Notes under the pieces: model-generated
What the model saw: only the letters and a program-made list of their open reading frames with translations
Databases searched by the model: none
What the model was told of the DNA's origin: nothing
Program-made: the position numbers and the translations under genes
Source of the DNA: Oehlia diaphana
Taxonomy: Eukaryota > Glomeromycota > Glomeromycetes > Glomerales > Glomeraceae
NCBI GenBank assembly: GCA_003833135.1
Contig: QZLH01000464.1
Coordinates: 10,312 to 74,311 of the forward strand
DNA length: 64,000 nt
Direction of reading: 5' to 3'
Shown here: positions 46,001 to 57,817 of the stretch, one piece after another
How the letters are laid out: every line of letters begins with the position of its first letter
How positions within the stretch are numbered: the first letter of the stretch is position 1

Positions 46001-48139
46001 AGAAGGTTCACGAGTATGACTCGATTTTTTAATAACACTTATATCATTATTGTTGATGTTATTACTATTAGAATTCTTGAGTGTACTTAAAGAATACGGG
46101 TTTCCTTTTAACGTTAATGGATTTGATTCTTCTACTATTGGTGTTAATAAAATATTGGCCGCATTTTCAGGTGTCATTGATAAATTGTTAATTTTTTTAC
46201 CGACAAGAACATCTGATTTGGAATCATTATTATCTTGTATTATGTTTTCTTCATTATTTTCGGTTGAAGCGAAAATTGGAACGCGAGAAGCTAAAGGTGA
46301 AGATGATTTTGGTGTAAAATTATTCTGATTAACCGGAAAAACAGTAGATGGGAGTGTAATCGACAAATCTGGGCGATTCTTTGATAAAGACGATGTTTCT
46401 GTATCAATTGCTTCGGATGATTGTGCTTGCTCATTAGATTTTTCAGGTGATTTGGTCTTAGAATTATTTTGCAAAGTTAATTCAAAACTAAATGCAGCAG
46501 TTAGTAAACTAGAATTAGGGGACATAATAGGTTCATATTTCTTTTTTTCTTTACCAAATTCATTATTAATAATTTCTGATTCAGAAATTTCTTTGCCTTT
46601 TGAACCATCAATATAATTCAAATTTTCGTTTAATTGATTACTGGCATCTAACTCAATTTTCTTCCTTTTCAAAGTAGACCACCTCCCATTCCCAACTGGT
46701 GCACTCCCAACAAAATCACCATCTCCTCTTGCATAATTTGACTGAAAATTAAATTCTTCATTATCTTCATAATGAAAATTTCCCAAACTTTCACTTGGAT
46801 ATTTACGTATATAAGGTTTTTCAAAAGAAGTTGAAGTTTTTTTGTCATTAGAATTAATTTCAATAAATTTAATAGGCTTTTTATGGTTCACCGACAAGGA
46901 TTCATCATTTTCATCACCTGATTCATCATTTAAAGCAGGAGTTTTAAAATCAAGTAAATCATCTTTTGATGGTTGAAAATATCGATCTCTAACACTTTCA
47001 CCGCATCCAATAGAAGTTACGATCAATCCTTCATCACCATAATCATCATTTAACAAATAATCATCATCAGTATCAGCTTTAGTTGGATATCTTCTAGAAG
47101 TGCTATTGTTTTGTCCGTTCAATTGTTCATCATCTTCTGCAACATTTTTATTCTTATGTTTATGCAAAGGAAATTCACTATCTTGTAACTTCATTTTATT
47201 CTTGTATCCCTCTTTTAATGATTTGTCACTTCTTTCTGCAGATGATGCGATTGGGATCGGTAATGATGTGGAAGCAGAAATTTTAATAGTATTATAATCT
47301 CTTCTAGCTTCTAAAATATCGATTGCTGAACTAGTAATTTCACCTTCATTAATTAAAATGTCAATATTGTCACTACCATGAACAGTAGCACCATAAGTTC
47401 GTATATTTGAATTTAACGTAAAGTCCCTACGAATTGTATTCAAAGGGCTAGATTGACTATGTTCTTCTTCTTCAAAAAATATATTACTATCTTGTAAATA
47501 ATATGTTTGTTCTTTTCTATCAGTTATTACTAAAATGAAAGTTATCCAATATATTTGACAGAAAATGAAAGAAGTTAAAACGAAGTCAATTGGATGTTTA
47601 GATTGAACTAACAAATAGGCCTTAAATATGATGTACAATGAGGAAGCCTAATATTGAATGGTTAGTCTAAATTAGTAAATTAATTTAAACAAAAACGGTA
47701 TCACAAACAAGGGTGACAAACTTACCCCGCATGCACCCCCCAGTATCCAGCCCAAGTCCCTGATCCGAATTGATGAGGTCACTCCTAGCATCAAAATTAT
47801 CCGAAATATTCCGAGACCAACTAAGTCCCATGAATGATTCCAAGAACTTTGCTTTAAGAACATAATAATTACCATTAAATCAACAATTGTAATTAAAATA
47901 AACATAATATGGTGTTTTGGTCTTGAAGGTGGCTGTTGAGAATTTGATATCGACACTAAAAGAAAATGGTCAGAATTGTCTGAATTTTCTATTTGTGAAG
48001 GAATAGCACTAATATCATTATTATAGCGACTTTTGTTGGAGTATTTAGGGAGAATAGCTCGCAAAGTTTTTGTTAAACTTTGCCACTGTGACTGTGGCTG
48101 TGTACCAAGAGATTCTCTTTGAGCCAAATTCTCTTCCAT
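43096..48139 (-). CDS. IML2/TTC39-like protein with N-terminal membrane block, 1579 aa
   Basis: Five in-phase exons: 47726-48139, 45635-47647, 44833-45557, 43824-44757, 43096-43749. The C-terminal half matches the IML2/TTC39 outer-membrane TPR family (lipid droplet/mitochondria-linked, inclusion clearance in yeast): FWNNEFSEAEGIFNRF, AEMQLVKHLMKGQS, LRANFRWDCELAMADILLFH, LRKAWKTYSKVRDE, SRGLADPTLSLDKAG, GMTYLINLDFTAAKDIF, NPDRFKKYEFSKVLKNRC. The first exon and the start of the second hold about four membrane segments (ITIVDLMVIIMFL, IFRIILMLGVTS, LVQSKHPIDFVLTSFIF, YWITFILVI), then about 400 low-complexity residues with Asn runs. Fused membrane segments are unusual for this family; an annotation split into two genes is the alternative. 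The tail is Ser-rich and basic. Confidence 0.75.
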
Positions 48140-48699
48140 TATTTATTTCTAACTCTATTTACCAAATATTAGAATTGAAGGGTAAAAGTGAGAAGAATGA
48201 ATATTTCAAATGTTATACAATATATGACATTTTCTTGGTACAACGTACTTTCAATAAATTAATTAAATTATAGCACCAATATGGGAAGGATACTAGAAAG
48301 ATCATCCGTAATTAATTTAAGATTATATAGCAGGTAATCCGTTTTCATAAGTTTCTTTTATAAACCATGTGAACATTAATGTACTTTAATTATCTTAATT
48401 TGTATACAGTTTTTAATAATAAAATCATATTTTACACATTAATTACATCGAAAACTTATTAGTTTTTCCGTTGTTGTTACCATATTATTATCTTTTTGGT
48501 AAAATTTATTTAGCCGACATTTATAAGTTCAAGTTTATTTAGTAATTAAAAAATATACATATATATAAAGATATCAGTAATTCTTAAGATCATAAGATCA
48601 ACATAACATGTTGATAAAGACCTAAGGAAATATCTTAAGGATCAAATGTTGCATTGAATTGGATCTTCTTAAAAAATATATGTATGTATGTACGAGACA
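48140..48699. other. Intergenic with a decayed copy of the neighbouring 3' exon
   Basis: 48571-48665 is a shortened, mutated direct duplicate of 48690-48850 (see the finding). The rest is AT-rich without a gene. Confidence 0.5.
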
Positions 48700-49606
48700 T
48701 CAATAATTTTTCTTAAGATCTTCATTCAATATATCATCAGAATCTAAGATATCTCTATTGCTGAATTGTCGATAAAGACCAAGAGAAATATCATACAACG
48801 ATTTATCTTTATCAGGATCAAATGTTGTTGCAATTGATGGATCTTCCCTATTCAATTAATAGTGTGATTAATATGTGTGTAAACAATAATATACTTATAT
48901 ACCTGAAATTACTAACCTGACATAAACGTTATCATCGAACTGCGAGAGAGTGACTTGTGATGAACGTTTCAAACCACCAAAGCCTGGACCGGCTAAACTT
49001 TCCGCTCGGAATGACGATTCATCAGTATAATATGATGTGTATCCATAAAATGAAGTCTGACCTGGTAACTTGGATGGACGAGGTGTTGGCTTAGAATCAA
49101 TAGGGGGGGTCGAATCCAACTTTAGTATTTGTGTTTTAGGTTTTCTTGTGGGGGTTGTTTGCGCCAAGATTGACATTTGCTTGGTAGAACTCGGAGATCG
49201 AACAACGCTACTTGAGGTTTCACGATAAGACTTTAATTATTGAAATAAATAATAAAAAAATTAAATTCATATTATTAAAGAGTGTATATTCTCCAAAGTA
49301 ACTTTAAAAAAAGGCGATAAAGTACAGTTAATATGTCTTCTGTAGGTGTTATTTTCTTCCCTCCAACGAAACCAGACTTGTTACGCTTTTCTTCTTCACT
49401 AACTTTAAGAAGTTATAAGTTTAATTTGACGTTTTAGCAAACTCACTGATATCTTTTCTCGTTATTACAAAACCTTCGGTTTTGAATGACAGAGGGTACG
49501 GAGCCGGGACGGATCCTATTCCTCCTAAAGACCATGCTGAGATTGGCGGGATAGAAATAGATTTCCCATGTTTATATCTAGCGTAAAGGGAATCCTCTGA
49601 AGACAT
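48700..49606 (-). CDS. Hypothetical protein, 232 aa, four exons
   Basis: Exons 49447-49606, 49326-49402, 48917-49230 and 48700-48847 join in phase with GT...AG introns. Notable stretches are SLYARYKHGKSISIPPISAW, GFVITRKDISEI, KSGFVGGKKITPTEDIL, TSFYGYTSYYTDESSFRAES, and a C-terminus with DKDKSLYDISLGLYRQF. It is probably hydrophilic and partly disordered, with Pro/Thr-rich linkers (TPTRKPKTQ). No membrane segment, no domain recognised. It is conserved-looking in exon phase and codon usage, so I believe it is a real gene. Confidence 0.6.
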
Positions 49607-49831
49607 TTATGTAGAAAGAAACGGATTTAATTTTTTAAGAAAAAACTTTATTATGCTGTACAAAAGTACAAAATACACGAACACGAAAATCGGAAATTTA
49701 TATAATTGGACAAAATGACTATATAAAATTATATTATACTGATTAAATTTTATTCTTTGCAAATATTATTTGTAGCATCATGTTATAGTTATACTGTAAA
49801 TAATAAATAATTGTACAAGATAACAAGATAA
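49607..49831. other. Short intergenic region
   Basis: AT-rich spacer between two minus-strand genes. No gene seen. Confidence 0.5.
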
Positions 49832-50389
49832 TTATGTTAAGGGAATGTCGGTATTTTCATCGAAATTTTCACAATCAACTTGTTTGTATTTCCCATATAT
49901 AGCGAATCGGTTGCGAATCCAATCCCCAAATATTGAAAGAACAAGCCCCAAAGATGAGCCAAGGAAATTTGCCTATAATTTTCGAAAGTTTAATTAATAT
50001 ATCTTTTTACATGTCAAATACATATTAAGAGATAAGGTGAATTCATACCGCGATATCTTGCCAGTCAAAAATTTTGTACTAAATGAAATAATTTTTCAAG
50101 TTTTTTAATTATTTATTAAACATTTTACATATACTATATAAATACTTACTGGTAAAAAGCCTTGAATGATTTCACTTATCAAAGACGCTGAGAATGATAA
50201 TGTACCGGTAACTACGGCATTCCATTTTATATTTCGATCCCATGTAAAGTAAATCGCTACCGTCAAAATAAAGAATCCTATAAAGTGAAGTAATTTATCT
50301 GAAATTTTGATATGAATGTTGGGTGCAAAACCAAGAATGGAAAGAATGATTAATAACAGGACGACGCACATGAATGGAAGGAAACGCAT
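49832..50389 (-). CDS. VanZ-like membrane protein, 136 aa
   Basis: Exons 50150-50389, 50049-50078 (a 30-bp exon) and 49832-49972 join in phase. Four hydrophobic segments. VanZ-family marks: KISDKLLHFIGFFIL, a Glu in LISEIIQGFLP, then YKIFDWQDIAANFLGSSLGL, i.e. the (F/L)D-x-x-D-x-x-AN-x-x-G motif. Bacterial VanZ is linked to teicoplanin resistance, but eukaryotic and many bacterial members have no known role. The C-terminal tail ends CENFDENTDIPLT. Confidence 0.8.
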
Positions 50390-50619
50390 GATTAAATATA
50401 TTGTTAAATAACATGTGGTATTGTGGTATTGCGGGAATAGTAGGTGAATGCCAAATATGTCTTCTTTAAAGAAGGGCCTTTCTTAGAGATTCGCTTGTCG
50501 ATCTGTATATCTGTATGACTGTATACCATCTACGTCAAATCAAATTCATCCGATATAAAAGCGTGATGTGCATCTTATTTATGAAAACTTTTTGTAGACT
50601 TTCTGTAGGTTTAATTTAA
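50390..50619. promoter_or_regulatory. Divergent promoter (VanZ-like / DNAJC11-like)
   Basis: 230 bp between opposite ATGs. No motif I would name with confidence. Confidence 0.35.
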
Positions 50620-53437
50620 ATGGATTCGTATGAAAGTTCTAGTTCGGTACCAAACTTAGACGGAGACTACGAAGAGGTTGATTTTGACCAGGAGGTGCAA
50701 ATACCTCCTCCTTTAGATTTATATGGCGTCCTTAACGTTCCTAAAGAGGTACTATTGTCTCCTCAGAGAAGAATTAATGAAAAAAAATTAATCTTTTTTT
50801 TTTCAAATAGGCAACCGAAGAAGAAATTAAAGACGCTTATAAACGGTTATGTAGAACTTTTCACCCAGATAAACATATAAATCCGGAAAATAAGAAAGCA
50901 GCGGAAACAAAATTTCAAGTTATTCAAAAAGCTTACGAAGGCAAGTGAACTTTGAGGTATAAACTACCTTCTTGACTTAATGAAATATGAGATTTTGTTA
51001 TTTATCGAATTACGCAATTGACGATTTTGTGTCTTACATTATATCTATTTGTCCAGTCCTTACGGATCCGAATAAAAGAATTGTATATGATATGTTTGGT
51101 GAAGAAGGATTAAGTACTTCTTGGGAGGTTGGGCCTCGCTTGAAGACTCCACAAGAGGTTGGCATATGTTAATTATGTCAATTTTAATCGTACTTTAAAG
51201 AGTAATGAACACATAATATAATTTACGATTAGCTTAGAGAAGAATTCGAAAGACAAGCCAGATTAAAAAGGCAACAAGAAGTCGAAAACATGGTCAAAGC
51301 AAAGGTGAGGTTTATCAAATGTTTATTTATATTTCTAAAAAAAAGACTACAAATTTATACAGAATCTATTATATTCAATAGGGAGATCTTCAATTAATCA
51401 TAGACGCAACACAAGTGTTTGATCCTTATGATAGCAGAAGTCGTCAAAGCAATCGATTCTCTATACTTAATATACAGAATATTTTTGAGAATGCTGAAGT
51501 AAAACAGCTTAGCATGAAACATTCCTTTGAAGTATGATCATTTCATTCTAGACTGAAATCTTTTTTTTTTATTTAGATTGAAATTACTTATTCTTCATAT
51601 ATAACAGACTCAATTACGACCACAAACTCAAGCAGTAGTAGTTGGCCAAACTATTCTACGTAATGGAATAGGTGGTGGTAATATTATCGGGACATTACGG
51701 CATTCATTTTCACCAAAAGTTTGGGCTGAAGTATGTTGGAAATTACTTGTACTTTGTTAATATAATATATTTCCAACAAGTTGTTGAAATAAGATGGACG
51801 CAATCGTCGTATTAGGTCGGATCTTCTATAGTTCAGCCTAGAATTGTGACTGCAAAGGCTTCATATAGTATCGATGCAGACAGGTATTTATTTAAAATAT
51901 AAGGTTCAATTAATTAATGTCAAATATTTTAACAATTTTTTCCATTGTAAAAAGTTTTGTCATTGTCTCAGGTCACATAGATTCTATTTACTCTCCACCA
52001 AATTTGGTATTTACAGGTGGTCGTGTATTAGGGAAAAATGTTACCGGGTAAGTATTAAGCTTTTAATAAATATTAGTGAACAATAAGTTAATGGATAATT
52101 GAATTATAGTTATCTCACTTATAAAACTGGAGCATGGTCGTTAGGCCCTTGGGGGAAACATGGATTGTATTCCAGACGTGAAAAGTCAGCGGTTGCTATA
52201 AGTATTAATGGCTCTTTTGAAAGGTCAGGATACAATTTTGAAATACAGGTATGACAACACGAAAAATATATGTGTATATTGAAAAAAAAAGAAATCAGAT
52301 TCGTTATAATAATATAATTAATACCAATTTTTTACTACATAGACAGGACTTGCACAAATTTATATTTCATTTAATTATAATCATAAACTTTTTAATGATT
52401 ATCTAGTTAAAACATCAGCTACATTATCAACTTCTAGTGGTTTGACAGCAGTTTTATTAGGTGAACGTAAAGTCACGGAATATACGAAAGCTTCTTTGGC
52501 AATTGAATGTGGAATTCCCCACGGAGTAACTTTTAAATGCAGGTAAATTGTAATTTGCGTAAAAATAATTTATTCCTTTGAAACATTCTTAAATGATTCT
52601 TTATTTCAGATTATCTCGGTTAGGACAAAGAATCACTATACCAATTCTGATTTCACCGGAATTTAACTATAAAATAATTCTTTGGGGCACCATTCTACCA
52701 ATTATAACAATTACCGCAGTTGAGCAAGTCATATTAATGCCTAGACGACAAAAAAAGAAGGCCGAGTCCGTATAATTTATTATACAAATTCTGGTAGCGT
52801 TTATAATGGAAGTTAATGCTAAATCAACTTTACTTATTCAATTAAGGAAATTGGCAGCTCTCCGGGAGCTTCATGCAGAATATATAGAAAATCGTAAGAA
52901 GGAAGCGATAGAAGCCATTCGCCTTCTACTGCCTTCAGTGGAACGCAAGATAGAAGCGGAAAAAGTAAAGGATGGCTTAGTTATTCTAGAAGCTTGGTAT
53001 GGCAATATCTCAAGTTTAAGAGACGTCCCCTTAAACGAAAAAAAAGACGTTGCTGATGTGAGAATACCAGTTCAAGCTCTTGTACATGATTCACAATTAA
53101 CTATTCCGGGAGGATACTCAAAGGTAAATTTTGATTTTTCTTTTTTTAAATTAACGATTCGAAATATTTAATGAAATAGTAAGCCCCCTAAACTGAATAT
53201 ATTGATAGTCAAATATCATGGGATTTTACGATCCATGTATGGGAGAACCTAAGCAATTAAAAATCAAGTATCAATTTCAACGTAAATTTCATGAAGTCAT
53301 AGTGGATGATACAGCGCCTGTCGCGTGTCCTTTAAGATGTAAAGTTTATGTTTATTACTGCATTTTTTATATCTTTGATGCGTTAAAATTACTAATCACA
53401 ATTTCGCTTTATAGCTCATATTATACCAATTCATTAA
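50620..53437 (+). CDS. DNAJC11-like J-domain protein (mitochondrial), 596 aa
   Basis: DNAJC11 associates with the MICOS/SAM bridge and supports cristae. Fourteen exons in phase: 50620-50748, 50811-50940, 51057-51157, 51233-51304, 51382-51531, 51608-51730, 51816-51883, 51955-52047, 52110-52248, 52343-52542, 52610-52765, 52847-53123, 53209-53338, 53415-53437. J domain about 32-100: DLYGVLNVPKE, AYKRLCRTFHPDKH with HPD at 61-63, AYEVLTDPNKR. Then REEFERQARLKRQQEVEN and a beta-rich middle. The C-terminal DUF3395-type domain has GLVILEAWYGN, DVRIPVQALVHDSQLTIPGG, ILGFYDP-like NIMGFYDPCMGEPKQL and DTAPVACPLR. Two unusual introns: a GC donor (GCAAGT at 50941) and a GTCCGT donor at 52766, both needed for the frame. 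An ATG at 52806 inside the latter intron is not a gene start. Confidence 0.85.
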
Positions 53438-53732
53438 CATTGCAATAAAATATTTATAATAAACATAATTTCTATATTATTTTAAATATATAAAATATAT
53501 GCATCTTAAACTTGCAATAATAAAACGTGATTTTTTTTTTTGCCATGCATCATGATGGTTCTGTGTTACGTAAAAATGATCTGTGTGGATTGTAAATTCG
53601 TAGATCATTGAAGTTTATCAACTGGGAACACTATTGTAGACAATGTAGTAGACAATGTAGTACAAAAAAATTTGATCTTGGTTCTTTAAAATCAATGAAA
53701 TTACACTACAGCAATATTAACAGTACGCCGCC
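53438..53732. promoter_or_regulatory. Upstream region of the carnitine carrier gene
   Basis: Short AT-rich spacer, with a CGCCGCC context directly before the ATG at 53733 (GCCGCCATG, close to a strong start context). Confidence 0.4.
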
Positions 53733-55103
53733 ATGTCGACAGAAGTCACCGTACTCGAACGCGCTACTCTCATACAGCCCGAGGAAGCTGTTGAGGTTAA
53801 AAAAGAACAAACTACAAGTAGTGTTAAATCTTTTCTAGCGGGTGGGTTCGGTGGAGTTACCTGTGTTCTTGTTGGTGAGTGTTCTTTCATTTGAAAAAAA
53901 AAGAAATAATTTTAAATAGAACATGATAGCCAAATTATAGATACAGTTGAAAGTAAGTTTGCTTAATATTATACCTTAAAAAATTTTCATTAGGTCAACC
54001 ATTCGATTTGATTAAGGTATATTTGCATTTTATCATTTCCATCCTCGTGTTATGTTACAAATTTGTGAGAAACTGTACGGTTATATTTGTAGGTTCGCTT
54101 GCAAACAGCACCCGAAGGAGCATATACGGGAATGGTTGATGCAACAAAACAAATAATTGCAAAGGATGGATTTCGTGGGTGTGTTAGATATTTTTGTTCT
54201 TTTATAGTGTGAATTCATTCACTTTCATAGTGTCTCACGTATTGTATAAAAGTTTATACAGGGGTATGGGGCCTCCATTAGCGGGCATCACACCAATTTT
54301 CGCAATAAGTTTTTGGGTAAATTTCTGAAAGTTTATTTAAGCCCCCTTACATTCGTAGTGTGATTAATAAATCTCATTTATAATAGTCTTACAACCTCGG
54401 TAAAAAAATCGTCTTGTGGGCGAATCCCAATCGTTCTTCTCCAGATCTTAGCATTACAGAATTGATGGTTGCAGGTGGAATATCCGCGGGACCAACCACA
54501 TTGATAATGTCACCAGTTGAACGAGTTAAAGTTTTATTACAAATTCAAGGACAGGGAGGAGAAAATAAATACAAGGGCCCAATTGATGTTGTAAGACAGC
54601 TTTATAAGGAAGGAGGTCTGAGGAGTATTTATCGTGGAGTTGGGGCTACATTAGCACGGGATGGACCAGGATCAGCTGCTTATTTTGGAGCATATGAGCT
54701 TACTAAGAGATTATTGACACCTGCAAATGCTACTCCTGATTCTTTGAATCCTGCAGCAGTTTTATTTGCTGGTGGTAATGTATCAATTAACGTATTATAA
54801 AATATACAAAGTGAAAAATACTATGGCAAACCTTTAAAATTTTAAATTCTTTTCTTAGGTATGGCCGGAGTTGCTATGTGGTCAATTGCGATTCCGCCGG
54901 ATGTTATCAAGTCTCGATTACAAACAGCTCCACCAGGTACCTACAAAAATGCTTTTGATTGTTTACGTAAAACGATTGCACAAGATGGTACAAAAGCATT
55001 GTTCAAAGGCATTGGACCAGCTTTATTTAGAGCTTTTCCGGCTAATGCAGCGACGTTTTTGGGTTATGAAGCTAGCTTAAAGATTATGAATTTACTCTGG
55101 TAA
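53733..55103 (+). CDS. crc1: Mitochondrial carnitine/acylcarnitine carrier (SLC25A20-type)
   Basis: Exchanges carnitine esters for carnitine across the inner mitochondrial membrane. Six exons in phase, 312 aa: 53733-53874, 53994-54016, 54093-54178, 54262-54316, 54387-54774, 54859-55103. Three SLC25 repeats with signatures PFDLIKVR (about 50), PVERVKVL (about 145, the ER-K variant of this subfamily) and PPDVIKSR (about 244, typical of CAC). The other marks are LLQIQGQGG, SIYRGVGATLARDGPGSAAYF, IAQDGTKALFKGIGPALFRA and FPANAATFLGYE. The first repeat is short between FRG and GM, where relatives have a few extra residues; a hidden micro-exon or a true deletion is possible. Substrate call from subfamily motifs. 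Confidence 0.85.
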
Positions 55104-55516
55104 AAAAAAAAAAACTAAATTAAATATGCAGCATTAATAAACAAGAAACAATAAAAAAATTCAATATATTCAATTGTTTACAAACTATATTTATTATTGT
55201 TTTTTTATACGAAAATTTAAAATTTTTTTTTTTAAAAAAAAAAAAAATTTATTAATAAATTGTTCGGATTCACGAGTGACGTTAATCTGATTACATTATT
55301 ATACTATACAATTCGGTAGTATAACGTTATAATGATAAATGGAATAAAAGGATTACGTACTTGGATTACGCTGCAATCCGATTTTGTACTCCCAATAAGT
55401 TAATATATAATTAAACTGAATAACCCTTTCGTTATTTTTAATATTTAATACAAAAATTTTTTTTCTTACTTCCTTTGATTTATTTAAAATTTTTTCTTTT
55501 GATTAAATTATTTATA
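55104..55516. other. Intergenic, AT-rich
   Basis: Poly-A/T runs (55208-55246). No gene seen. It holds the 3' UTR of the carrier and probably the promoter of UFD1. Confidence 0.5.
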
Positions 55517-57098
55517 ATGGTAAAGTACACGTTATTTAATATAAAATGTATTTTTTTTTTAAAAAAAAAAAAGATATCAAGTGGAACAAGTGAAACTTAT
55601 TCTTTTACTGGTATATAGTATGCAGGTTTCGAAGACTTTGAGCAGCATCTCGAACAAGCATTATTTGGTATGCCAACGCTTCACAATCCAAATGTGAGTT
55701 TTACTGAGACGTATAAATGCTATCCAGTAGTTATGTTGCAGGGAAATGAAAGAGAGAATATTAATTATGGTGGTAAAAGTAAGTAAATCGTAAAGTATTG
55801 TGTTGAAAGCAAAAGAATGAGTAGTTGATATTTAAAATTGACGAAATTTTTATTTATTTAGTTATCTTACCTCCTAGCGCGTTGGCAAAACTAGGTAAGC
55901 TTTAAAGAAAATTTCAAAAAATTTATTATTATAAGAGAATCAATTTTATTGATTGTAACCCATTTGTTATATAGCAAGTTTGAATATACAGTATCCTATG
56001 CTGTTTGAATTACGTAACACAAGTAATCAACTACATTCGCATGCTGGAGTTCTTGAATTTATCGCTGAAGAAGGTCGTGTCTATTTACCTTACTGGGTAA
56101 GAAATATTGATTGATCTCTTTTGTTTTAGTGATTTAATTGATAATTTCTATAATAATAAATATAATTATAGATGATGCTAACATTGTCACTGAGTGAAGG
56201 AGATTTGATTGAAATAAAAAATACAACATTACCTTTGGGAACTTTTGTAAAGATTCAACCTCAATCTCCTGATTTCTTGGATATAAACGATCCGAAAGCT
56301 GTGTAAATATTTAATTTTTCTTAATAATTTACAAAAAGGTTATCTTTTAAATGTTTTAATAATTTTTATATTTAGTTTGGAAAATGCACTTCGAAATTTT
56401 TCTACTTTGACACAAAGAGACGTTATCCAAATAAATTATAATAAAAAAATTTATGAAATTATGGTTTTAGAAGTTAAGCCTATTGATTCTCATAATGGTA
56501 TTTCAATTGTTGAAACAGATTTAGAGGTAAAAGATTGATTAAAAAAAAAAAAATTCTTATTCTATCAATTAATTTTTAAACGTGTAATAATCTTACAATT
56601 TTTTTTTTTAATAAATGATTAGGTTGACTTTGCACCTCCTGTAGGTTACGTAGAAAAACCACAACCAAAGCAATCAATGGTTAGTTTTTTATATGAATGA
56701 ATTAATATTATGCTTTTTCTTGAAAACATTAATTGGTTATTTATTTTAAACGATAGGCCAGTAAGATAAATATAGAAGAATCCATTGAAGATACAAAAGG
56801 ATTTTCAGCATTTCAAGGAAGCGGACAACGATTAAATGGGAAATCTGTAAAATCATCATCATCAAAAGCTTCAAGTTCAAAGAGTAGTACAATTGGTTCA
56901 AAATTGGAAGAGAAAATCGAAAATAGCGAACATGACAAAAATGGACATATTTCTAATATCCCTGCACCATTGAATTTACCATTTGGTAAATTGTTCTTTG
57001 GATATAAAGTGGTACCATTGGGAGCCAATAAACAAGAAGAAAATGAGCCAACATCATTTAAAGGGGAAGGACAAATGTTACGTCCTAGTAAAAAATAG
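55517..57098 (+). CDS. ufd1: UFD1, Cdc48/p97 cofactor (ERAD), 332 aa
   Basis: UFD1 with NPL4 recruits ubiquitylated proteins to Cdc48 in ERAD. Eight exons in phase: 55517-55519, 55619-55778, 55862-55894, 55975-56096, 56172-56302, 56376-56526, 56623-56679, 56757-57098. Marks: [105 protein letters not shown], then VDFAPPVGY. An SHP-type Cdc48-binding box FQGSGQRL lies near 238-245. The proposed start is an ATG that alone forms the coding part of exon 1, split from TATGCAGG by a 99-nt intron; it is the only in-phase solution I found. Confidence 0.85.
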
Positions 57099-57817
57099 AA
57101 ATTTATTGTTCAATATATCCTAAATAGAATATCACCAGATTCTAATATCTATATAAAATACAAATAGAACAAATATAATACTATTTTAGGGGAACTTAAT
57201 AAATCTTTTGTGAATTAATAGTAATAATATTACAAGTAATTTAAGAGGTTAATTTTGTTGGGGGGATTTTTTTTTTTTTTTAATTAAATCAATAATTATT
57301 TTTCAATCGTTCAAATCGTTCAAATCGTTCAGCTCAGTTAATATTCATTTTTCGATTAATTAAATTCATTTGAACCATACAAACCAAAAATAAATACAAT
57401 AAATAATAAACAAGGTAATTTCTGAATGGGAAATAAACAAAGATCGGATTATTGAATCCGGTTTTATTATTATTTGGGAAGTTATCATATGATATTGAAT
57501 CGGATACTGCGACTTCTGAAATAAATAAAACCGGATTATCATGTGAGAACATTTTTTACTCCCAATTTTGGTATATTCCAAATATAGATAAATTTATTGA
57601 TTAATAATTAATAATTTTTTTATAATCTTCCCAAATTTGGAAAACATTATATAATATTTTTTTAGGCTACACCAATTTTGGTATCACGGTTCAAAAAAAA
57701 GAATATTTGGGCATCATTCATTCATTTATTTTTTTTATTATACTATATATATATACAATATTAAAACTAACAACAACAACAATAATAATATTTTTTACAA
57801 TTTTTTTTATTTTTAAT
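57099..57817. other. Intergenic with small repeats
   Basis: CGTTCAAAT direct repeats near 57306-57330. An inverted pair AATCCGGTTTTATT / AATAAAACCGGATT (about 57456 and 57524) gives a MITE-like palindrome of about 100 bp. CCAATTTTGGTAT occurs twice (57563, 57670). No gene; the overlapping minus-strand frames here are composition artefacts. Confidence 0.4.

Noticed and set aside
44065..47297. Plus-strand frames within the IML2/TTC39 gene
   Set aside because: Shadow frames of a real minus-strand gene.
52806..53171. Separate gene starting at ATG 52806 with the DUF3395-like part
   Set aside because: The DNAJC11 protein continues in phase across the preceding intron, and the family carries that domain at its C-terminus.
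57334..57581. Overlapping minus-strand frames
   Set aside because: Two frames over the same palindromic intergenic DNA; no domain, no conserved start.
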